Positions 55,827-64,000 of a DNA stretch of 64,000 bases are shown in pieces. The notes below the pieces were generated by a model, which had not been told where the DNA came from, ran no database searches, and worked only from the letters and a program-made list of their open reading frames with translations. Both the position numbers and the translations under genes were made by a program. Location: the NCBI RefSeq assembly GCF_032362555.1, contig NC_083524.1:606001-670000 (forward strand), written 5' to 3'. Every line of letters begins with the position of its first letter. Position 1 is the first letter of the stretch. Source of the stretch: Amyelois transitella (lineage: Eukaryota > Arthropoda > Insecta > Lepidoptera > Pyralidae).

Positions 55827-58800
55827 TAATACGATGGATGGATGCCGTAAAAGGCGACTAACCCTTTCGACGTAGACAGAGTAAATAGTCGGTATGTTTT
55901 CAATTTACGGAAATGTGGACGTAAAATAATACAATTCGTCTCTCGTTCAGAATCCTAGTAAAGTTTATAAACTTGCGGTTCTTTTTATATATATATATAT
56001 AGCTGTGCCCGCGACTTTGTCCGCGTGGAATAGTTATTTAAAGCCCTCAAGGATGAATAATTTTCCCCGATTTTTTCACATTGTCCATTATTTCTTCGCT
56101 CCTATTAGTTGCAGCGTGATGTTATATAGCCTAAAGCCTTCGTCGATAAATGGTCTATTCAACACAAAAATTTACAATTTTTCAATTCGAAGCAGTAGTT
56201 CCTGAGATTAGCGCGTTCAAACAAAGTCTTCAGCTTTATAATATTAGTATAGATGTGTCAACAGAATATACATATATGTTGATGCAAGGTAAGAAGTGTG
56301 CATGGATGATGACAAATAGAAAGATGAAGTCTCTGCCCACCCCACCGGGAAAGAGGCGTGATTTTATGAACATACGTATACATACTTTATTCCACAGCAT
56401 TTCATTCTTCACCAGCAGGTTCCTCAGCTCGTACATAGCCTGCAGCATCAGCGGGTGATCCTTCTCCGGCCTGAACTGGGCCACTGACAGTATGCGGATG
56501 GGGTCCGTGTCTTTCACCAGGGAATTGAGCTGTTTCAGTTCTGACACCTGAAATTTATTTATTTATTTGTTAATTAAAAATGAAAGTTTATATAGACAAA
56601 TTACATTGATAATTTTTTTCTGACAAAAGACGATATAGACTATAATAGTACTTTATTTTAAAAATGATTAGAATAACAGAGCTGCTAAACTCATATTTAA
56701 AAAAATAAATATGTAGGTACGTTAAAAGTACTTTAAGAAAATAAGACAAATCTTTTTTTCTCGTATTACTTATAAGAGGGTTATTTTGAAATCCTGTTTT
56801 TACAATCACATAAAATTTATTAATCAATGAATTAAATGAGATTTTAAAATTAGTTATATACTGTCGTCAGTTTTGGGCTAGAATCAAAGGTCTTCCTCTT
56901 TATCTTTCCGAAATTTGAGGCTCTCAACTTTTTTCAATGTGAACTGAACTTGAATGCCACCATACTATTATATTTACGACGGAGTAGAGCCAACAGTCTT
57001 GAGAAAAGACTGATAAACCACATTCAGCTGTTTCGCTCTAGATGGCATTGAGATTCAAATAGTGACAGGTTGATAGCCCATAGCCTAAAAGAAGAATCTC
57101 AGTATTTCCCTTAGTCACCTTTTACGACATCCAGTGGCCCATATCCTATTTAAAAGTGCCAAGAACCAATTAAATCGTCCCCTTAAACACCTCACACCTG
57201 GTAATACTCACATCGCACGGCGGGAACACCCTGTAGGTGTGGAAGGGCACCCCCCAAACGTCGTTGATGTGACCTTCAGTCCAGCTGCCGTTCACCATCA
57301 CCACATCAGAACAACGCCCCACCAGCCGATATAACTGAGGGAAAAAACATACATACGTACATATGGTCACGTCTATATCCCTTGCGGGGTAGACAGAGCC
57401 ATTAGTGTTGAAAAGATTGAATGGCCACGTTCAGCTATTTGGCTTAATGGTAGAAATACTTATATAGATAAACAACCAAGATGCAGGCCAATCAGAGAAA
57501 GTTCTTTTCTCATCATGCCCTGGCTGGGATTCGAACCCGGGACCTCCCGGTCTCCGGTTTACCACCTGTATTGCCCCATTAGAGGTGTGGAGGCAGAAAT
57601 AATAGCATGGTATCTCAAATTCAAAATTTTGATTCATTTTATAGGATACTTCATATCGCTTAATAATTGTCAAAACATTTGGTTTCATAACATTGGTTGA
57701 CGTCAAATAAATTACTTAAAACTAAGTTTACTGCCGCTTCAAGGCGTCAGTGCAGAAGAAGCGGTAACAAACTGCACTGCAGCATTATCTGTCAATTAGC
57801 ATGATAAATAGATTAAAACAACAAATTTACCCATCTGAAAATCTTGTAATACGTCAACTTCATATAAGTGAATATGGGGTTTCTGGCTATAACGCTCGAG
57901 TTATTGTACCCCACTACGCGCTGCTTGACCCGGCGGGTCATTGCTGACGTCACAACCGGGTAGTGTACGTAGCACCCCACGGGGCATTGGGCCAGGTACC
58001 GGAATATGGGGTATGTGAAGGCGTGCCCCGTTGTATCGATGTATACGTCTGGAAAGATACATATAAAGAATCGCTATGAATAAAACTTACAGGATACAGA
58101 GAGCTGACAGTATTATAAAAGTACGTACAACATTTTAGTCTTACATACATATGGTCACGTCTATATCCCTAGCGGGGTAAACAGAGCCAATAGTCTTGAA
58201 AAGACTGATAGGCCACGCTCAGCTGTTTAGCTTAGTGATAGAATTGAGATTCAAATAGTGACAGGTTGCTAGCCCATCGCCTAAAAGAGGAATCTCAAGT
58301 TTATAAGCCTGTCCCTTAGTCGCCTTTTACGACATCCATGGGAAAGAGATGGAGTGGCCCTTTTCTTTTTTGTAATGGTGCCGGGAACCACACGGCACTG
58401 TACTATATACGTCTGAAAAGATACATAATAAAGAATCACTATGAATAAAACTAAGGTACAGAGAGCTGACAGTATTATAAAAGTACCTACAATATTTTAG
58501 TCTTTAACTCAGTGAATTAAGACATTCAAAGCTACATAAATTCATAACAAACTGACTGCAAAAACTGTTTTGTTTGACATATAATCTTGAATATATATTT
58601 TTCTTAAACTGAAATAAAGAATAAATTTATGGAACAAGAGGAAAACCAAGAATGATCAACTTAAGAAAAAGTAAATGCATCATCATACAAACAAATAAAA
58701 CAAAATTGCAGAGAAAAATAAATAAATGGAGGATGCTCCACTTAACTTCACACACAAGAGGTTGCTCTTAAATTTAAGAAGAAAAAACTTAAATAATGGT

Positions 58801-60128
58801 GAATATTAAGTTAATGTTTATACTCATGTCATGTTGTAAACTATTTAACTTAGGTATTTTCAGCTTGTTGGGATCACTATTATTTTTCGTTTTATTTTGA
58901 CTAGGCTTTATTTCCAAATTTGTTTAATACATACCTGGATTAAGTTTCATAAAAGCCTCCATACCCAAGATCATTGACCCCAGACTCTGCAGTAACAACG
59001 TGAAGTATGGATACGTTTTGGCTTCGATCAGCCTCTGCATTGACAACCGTACGAAATTAATCTTTGTCGGTTCCACTTTCACGTTGAATTGGTTCTGTAC
59101 TTTGTCCAATATTGATTTAGGTTCTGCAGTCTCCACGGTATATATGTAAATGTTTGTGTCAGGATACCTGCAAGAGATACATGTTCTATATTAAAAAAAA
59201 AGGATTAGCTATGGTCAATCACCATTTGAATCTCAGCTCCAACAATTTTCCTTGTACACAATTTTGAAATTAAAATTATTCTTTTATAATCTTATTATGA
59301 CATTTCAATGTCTAAGCTATATTAGAAATGTGTGACAAAATGTCGTGAAAATCCATTCAGTAGTCTTTCATGAATTAGTAAAAAACAAACATCCTTGCAA
59401 CATTCCCATTTAAAACATTAGAAGGAATGGATTACATACCTTTCCAACAATGCTTTAATGGCAACCCAGAGTACTCTTTCTCCTCCACCTCCAGCATTGC
59501 AATACGGATGAAAGAATGCCACGTTTGCGCCATCACGATTTCTCCTCTGAAGCTTACGTTCCCGGATCCTCATATACCATGATGCGAATATAAAGGCCAA
59601 CGGAACCAGCACGAAAGCAGCTATTGACAGGACTCCAATGAATATTACTGGCAATATTACTAGTAACCTGAAAAAGAAAAAAAAATAAACCAATTTGTGT
59701 AGCTGAAAATAGAAAATAGTTAAATTGTGAGCAGAGGCAATGCAATAGCTGTTTTTGCAACAATATTTGGTCAATAGTAAAACAAAAAAGAATTCAGAAT
59801 ATTTTACTGTTTAACAGTTTGTTGTTTGTTGTACTGTTTATTACTTTATTAATACATATATTTCATACATACATACATACATAAAATCACGCCTCTTTCC
59901 CGGATGGGTAGGCAGAGACTACCTCTTTCCACTTGCCACGATCTCTGCATATTTCCTTCGCTTCGTCCACATTCATAACTCTTCATGCAAGCTCGGCGGT
60001 TTCGGGTACTTTTGACCTTACCCTTTACTAGGACGTTCTTAATTTGATCGTTCGTATATATACATATATTTCATTATGCTTTAAATTTGAAAGGCTTATA
60101 AAACTTACGTGAAACATTGCCAAAACAT
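53319..60128 (-). CDS. ALG11: GDP-mannose:Man3GlcNAc2-PP-dolichol alpha-1,2-mannosyltransferase
   Basis: Complete in ten exons, all GT-AG and in phase: 60128-60109, 59667-59440, 59167-58935, 58048-57831, 57334-57212, 56547-56386, 55763-55565, 54897-54799, 54102-54006, 53400-53319 (TAG). The product is 486 residues, close to the usual 490. An N-terminal membrane segment ([20 protein letters not shown]) anchors it in the ER with the active domain in the cytosol, where it adds the fourth and fifth mannose to the lipid-linked oligosaccharide. Family hallmarks: [71 protein letters not shown], and the GT4-type donor-binding [20 protein letters not shown] with [12 protein letters not shown]. Exon 1 holds only 20 coding bases. 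It converges on UFM1. Confidence 0.97.
53480..53810. repeat. LINE tail and Family B copy in ALG11 intron
   Basis: Decayed Family A 3' end 53480-53550 (plus) tail-to-tail with a full Family B copy 53555-53806 (minus). Confidence 0.75.
54138..54580 (-). mobile_element. Family B part and complete Family C SINE
   Basis: Family B 54138-54265 (minus) and Family C 54345-54580 (minus) with intact A and B boxes (GGGATTCGAACCCGGGACCT on the plus strand). Confidence 0.82.
54611..54794 (-). mobile_element. Helitron inserted at +5 of the ALG11 exon 8 splice donor
   Basis: On the minus strand the exon ends ACAG, the intron begins GTAA, and the Helitron begins TCACTACATAG immediately; it ends with CTAG before T at 54611. 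184 bp, same family as 10440, 36100 and 63103. Confidence 0.9.
54984..55490. mobile_element. Family B, Family A and Family B copies in series
   Basis: Family B plus 54984-55248, Family A LINE end minus 55263-55388, Family B 3' part minus 55398-55490, all joined by TATG/CATA tails. Confidence 0.82.
55790..56253. repeat. (AT)n run and Helitron
   Basis: Microsatellite (AT)n 55783-55820 and a shorter one at 55985-56000; Helitron of the third family 56001-56253 (minus), 3' end CACAGCTAT, so the CTAG is damaged. Confidence 0.75.
56315..56380 (+). mobile_element. Family A LINE tail touching an ALG11 splice donor
   Basis: GAAGTCTCTGCCCACCCCAC ... AAAGAGGCGTGATTTTATG, then CATACGTATA; only a few bases separate it from the donor of exon 56547-56386. 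Confidence 0.75.
56965..57460 (-). mobile_element. Family B copies flanking ALG11 exon 57334-57212
   Basis: Decayed copy 56965-57165 and 3' part 57352-57452; both minus strand, in the same orientation as the gene. Confidence 0.72.
57455..57790 (-). repeat. Family C part and Family D copy
   Basis: Family C 57460-57550 with a B box and a broken A-box end; Family D 57610-57788 in reverse (CAGTGCAGAAGAAGCGGTAA). Confidence 0.7.
58142..58520 (-). mobile_element. Family B copy with flanking duplication
   Basis: Full Family B 58142-58399. About 85 bp on its left (58050-58140, GGAAAGATACATATAAAGAA, ACAGAGAGCTGACAGTATTA) recur on its right (58410-58500), far longer than a usual target-site duplication. 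Confidence 0.8.
59865..60056 (-). mobile_element. Family A LINE 3' fragment in ALG11 intron 1
   Basis: Reverse copy of the LINE end with a CATACATACATA tail. Confidence 0.87.
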
Positions 60129-62100
60129 TTTGAAACAATATTATTTTGTCAAGGATTCACTTCACAGAGACAAATTTCATAAGTTCTTCATGAAATTTAA
60201 TGGGTGAATATATTGTTGATACGAATGAGAATTTGGTTATCTAAACAGAAAAGACCGCACAGAGTAATTCCATTTATTATAAGGATAGAATAATAATATG
60301 CAAAGCAACTGTGCTGTGCTGCCAACTTAGCGCTAAAACCCCGATAAAGCGACAATCTAGCGCTTTTAGGAATCAAATTCAAATTCAAAATTTTTATTCA
60401 TTATTATAGGATACTATCATATCGCTTAATAATTGTCGTATGGTTTAACAACTTGGTTGACGTCAAATAAATTACTTAAAAACTAAGTTTACTGCCGCTT
60501 CCAAGGCGTCAGTGCAGAAGAAGCGGTAACAAACTGCACTGAATCTGTTTGAAGCGTATTTCGGGGCAATTGTAATGTGAGTGTCAAAAGCATGATTTAA
60601 CGCTAAAAATCAGTCCCGTTTATGGCTCCTTTTATTATTCTACTAGGGACCCCTACCTAGTTTAGTTAGGCCTAACCCCAGCTCCACACGGTTAACATTT
60701 ATAGCTTTAAAACTTCCTGAGAAAACCCTTTTTCCAGCATTTCTAATAAACAAAAGGCGTCCACAACTTTCCGAGATTAGCGCATTTTTCTAGAATGTAT
60801 ATGAGCTTTTTCATCGAGACAGTTGGCAGTAACGATTGACGAGTTTGGATCACATCTCTGAAGGGATCACGTAGATTTTCTGATGTCAATGTCACCCTGT
60901 GACAAGTTCAACATGAGCAAGAAAGGTGTGCTAAAATAGTCAAATGTTCATTAATCAAATAAAAGAAATTGTACGTACCAATGCAGAGGTTTAATAAAAG
61001 CACAAATCTTTAATATAAACATGAAAAAAATACCTGTCACTATTTGAATTTCAATTTCAATTTAATCATAAAGCCATACAGCTAAACGTGGCCTGTCATC
61101 AGGACTGTTGGCTCTGTCTACCCCGCAAAGGATAAAGACGTGACTATATGTAGGTATGTATGTATGAAAAAATAAAACAGCGCGTTTCGAATTATACGCA
61201 TAAAATGCATTTTTCTTTATTGTTTGCTCCCAAACCCATCAAATTTCAAAACTGTTGGCTCTGTCTACCCTGCACGGGTTAAAGACGTGACAATATGTAA
61301 TGTATGAATGTATTTTTCTTAACATATTGGTAAGTATATGTCGAGTTCAACAGTAAATTTTAAGGTTAGTCAAAACAATTGTTTTGGTAAAATTTTAAAA
61401 TTTAAGATAATATCTAACAAAATTACTTATTTAGACTTTTCTTAATTATTTGATAACAAATAGGGCATATAAGATTGAGTTAGGTACGTTAAAAGAAACA
61501 TCGATATTTTTTTTGTATTTTAATTAAATGTCAACATTCTTACAATCTTTATTTGTTTCTTCATAAAATACTTAAATGTCATAATATGAAATTGAACTTG
61601 CTTAAATAAATCATACCATTTAAAACCTTAAAACTGATAATGAAAACTGCATCATAATAAAAATAATTACCTATGCAATGCAATGTGACGAAATAATATT
61701 ACCTAAATGTTGAAAACGCGACAAAGTGATAAGAAAAAAAAATACAGAACACCTGATCAATATCTATGAAAAATGTTGACAACTTTTGTTAAGACATCTT
61801 TACGACATTTCCTATAGTTTATCTGAGTTGTTATGGTTCGACATCAGCTGTTCCGGATTCCAAAATAAATTATACCCTTTATGTTGGCCAGTCACGAGAG
61901 CTATACAACAAAAAAAGTTTTATTCAAATCCGTTCAGTAGTTCCGGAGATTAGCGTGTACAAACAAAAATACAAACAAACAAACTTTTTTTTCATATTCA
62001 TGTTCGGTTAATATTTTTCATCTTAATAAATTATTTTTTTAAATATACATTCAATGTACAGACAAAATGTTTTTACTGTTTAATTATATGTATTGATATT
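60129..62100. other. Upstream of ALG11: repeats, no gene seen
   Basis: Family D minus 60368-60545; Family B parts plus 61032-61170 and 61245-61300; a decayed Helitron-like piece 61840-61990 (CAAATCCGTTCAGTAGTTCC, GATTAGCGTGTACAAAC). 60129-60360 must hold the ALG11 promoter; no element could be assigned. Confidence 0.55.
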
Positions 62101-62125
62101 GATAAATTAAATAATCGAGGAACAT

Positions 62126-63766
62126 CTATATACTTAATACTTTGGTTACCCATTTGCCCGATATCCTATTCCCGCCACGTTTAACTATTTCGTCACATCT
62201 GTTTGGCATCGCCGCTACCAGTGTCTCACAGACATTGGAACCTCGGAGTGACTCCCACTTTTCATTAATACGTGTGACCACTGCCTCTTTACCAATATCT
62301 CCTCTGTAATCCCAATCCCTTACCATCCTGGCCCACAAATTTCCAAATGGATTGAGATCCGGAGACCAGGGGGGCCACTGTAACAACCGCAGCTGGGGTT
62401 GCTGCCGGAACCATTCTTGCACAACGCGAGACTTGTGAAACTGTTGTGTGTTGCCATGTACAAAAAATAATTCCGGCATTTCGTCCTCTGGATACACAAC
62501 TCGCACAGTCGGCAACATTGTATCTTGTAACACCTCCAGGTAGCTTTTAGCAGTAGGCCTTTCTGGTAAAAAAATTAACTGTCCCGGGCCAGCTGCACTC
62601 ATCCAAGCCCACATGTAGACATTTTCAGAGTCAGGAATTACATTTTTAAGCTCCAATCTCGTATCGTCTGTAAGCCATGTACATTTCCGAACGTGTTTGC
62701 TGGGTTTAAAAGTATAATTGTCGGTGAAAATAACTCGCGACCAATCAATGTTGCGGTATTCTCGCGCGAATTTTAACCGCGCTGCCTTATATGTGAATAT
62801 TTGTTTTGTTGCCGGTACTAGACTCCGTATTCCTTCCCGGTGCAAAGTATTGCGAACCGTTTGTCGCGAACATGAGAACTTTTTGGCAAATAAGCTTGTC
62901 GGCGCTAAAGGATTCTCCTTAAAAACGGTTCGCAATTCTTCAACACCTTGTTCATTGATCAGCTTCGGCATGGGGCGACGGGGTTTGGTGCTAACAGTAC
63001 CCTCCGAGTTGAAACGCCGGATCCACAATCGCACCGTGGGTTTCTAAAAGCAAAAAATCATTATTGCACAGGTACATCACTTTTATTACAGTTACTGCCT
63101 TATCACTACATAGTAAAAAACAAAGTCGCTTTCTCTGTCCCTTTGTATGCTTAAATCTAAAAAACTACGCACCGGATTTTGATGCGCTTTTTTTCAATAG
63201 AAAGAGGAAGTTTTATATGTGTAATAACCTCCATTAAATAGTGGAGAAATACTGTTATTTTTGAGGTTTCTAATGTGATGTCGTTAATTACCTATCATAT
63301 TTTTTTCCGCTTACATTGCAAGTACGCAGGCTGAACCCTTCGAGATTTATCGAAATAATGTACTAATTATTTCTACACATTGAAAAGGTCTACAGAAAAC
63401 TCCGCGATGGTCTATCTCTCATGGATATCCCACAATAACATTTTTTTTTGTCATTTACTTTTTACAACAAATAATGGCAAATTTTGAAGTGATTTTAAAC
63501 AATACAGCATTAATCCTTATCCCGTGCGAAGCCGGGGCGGGTCGCTAGTAATTAGAAAAATATGTACCCTGTTTGGCATTGCAATTTTAAAACAATACGG
63601 AACTGTCTATCCCGTAACGACGAATGAAGACGTGATTTTATTTATGTAATGTAAAACTTACCGAAATTTTTAATTTCTCCGCTATTTCCGATTTGTTATA
63701 ACCTTCTGCCCATAGAGCCACGATTCGGCTGCGCGTCGTCAACGAGACATTTGAAGGGTTACCCAT
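62126..63766 (-). CDS. Tc1/mariner-like transposase, two exons, catalytic residues altered
   Basis: Exon 1 63766-63662 (35 codons, MGNPSNVSLTTRSRIVALWA) and exon 2 63043-62126, 340 residues in total, the normal Tc1 length. Splicing GTAAGT/TTTTAG joins IAEKLKIS to KPTVRLWIRRF and restores a complete N-terminal helix-turn-helix. The DDE region keeps the first aspartate (VIFTDNYTF), but the second position reads FFVHGNTQQFHKS where the family has a D before N, and the third reads WSPDLNPFGNLW where the family has E or D. Both are single A-to-G changes away from an acidic codon. The frame has no stop or frameshift. No terminal inverted repeats were recognised. It is either a recent fossil or a domesticated DNA-binding protein; upstream 63767-63855 is a 17-bp minisatellite. 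Confidence 0.85.
63103..63547 (+). mobile_element. Helitron inside the transposase intron
   Basis: Starts TCACTACATAG, ends GAAGCCGGGGCGGGTCGCTA plus G; 445 bp, larger than its relatives. It makes up most of the 618-bp intron. Confidence 0.8.
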
Positions 63767-63857
63767 ATTACTATCACTATGTTATTACTATCACTATGCT
63801 ATAACTGTCACTATGTTATTACTATCACTATGATATTACTATCACTATGTTATGTTG
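63767..63857 (+). repeat. 17-bp minisatellite
   Basis: Imperfect ACTATCACTATGTTATT units, about five to six copies, ending next to the transposase start codon. Confidence 0.85.
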
Positions 63858-64000
63858 TTGTTATCAGTTGAAAAGATGGTGCCCAACTGATCCAAAACCG
63901 ACTTTCTGCGTGCCTTTCTTGATTTTAAACGTTCTATTGTGTTTACCAGATGTTTTACTTACTGAGTATTAGAGGTCCATAATTGCGTGTTAAAGTTAGA

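Overview
The window looks like a gene-rich but heavily transposon-colonised piece of a moth or butterfly (Lepidoptera) nuclear genome. The evidence is small exons in short introns with GT-AG junctions, at least three SINE-like families, Helitrons of the TC...CTAG type that are typical of Lepidoptera, LINE tails ending in (TATG)n, and proteins that read as ordinary animal orthologues. There is no sign of an operon, CRISPR array or prokaryotic gene.

Layout. (1) 317-23578 (+): the 3' two thirds of a full-size ABCA-subfamily lipid transporter in 25 phase-consistent exons, covering NBD1, TMD2 and NBD2. The first transmembrane half lies upstream of the window. Its introns hold dozens of repeats and two striking tandem arrays that copied pieces of the gene itself: about 12 units of an exon 3'-end/splice-donor region (15013-16200), and 19 full units of a 120-bp piece of the GC-rich NBD2 exon (19277-21583). 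(2) 26168-45141 (-): a membrane-anchored sorting-nexin-like gene (two N-terminal membrane segments, PXA-like region, long acidic/serine-rich linker, Nexin_C-like end; no PX exon found). One intron carries a nearly intact RTE/CFDP2-type LINE (31570-35018). (3) 47244-50528 (+): UFM1, four exons, with the start codon split by intron 1. A single-exon 308-aa gene of unknown function (47561-48487) lies inside intron 2. (4) 53319-60128 (-): ALG11, complete in ten exons. (5) 62126-63766 (-): a two-exon Tc1/mariner-like transposase with an open frame but two substituted catalytic acidic residues.

Cellular roles: ABCA moves lipids across membranes, ALG11 adds mannose to the dolichol-linked N-glycan precursor on the ER, UFM1 is the ER-linked ubiquitin-like modifier, and PXA-type sorting nexins work at ER/endosome contacts. 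They are independent transcription units; nothing suggests a shared pathway or co-regulation beyond the head-to-head spacing of the sorting nexin and UFM1.

Repeats. Family A is the LINE with a (TATG)n tail. Family B is a roughly 250-bp SINE-like element that begins GCCGTGTGGTTCCCGGC and ends in the same tail, with about 50 copies in 64 kb; it resembles the LINE at both ends. Family C is a tRNA-derived SINE with clear A and B boxes. Family D is a short element tailed with ATTCTA repeats. Family E is a second tRNA-like SINE. Family F is a GC-rich repeat starting CCGCCACCAAAGGGA. Several copies sit within a few bases of splice sites; one Helitron supplies bases +5 and +6 of an ALG11 splice donor.
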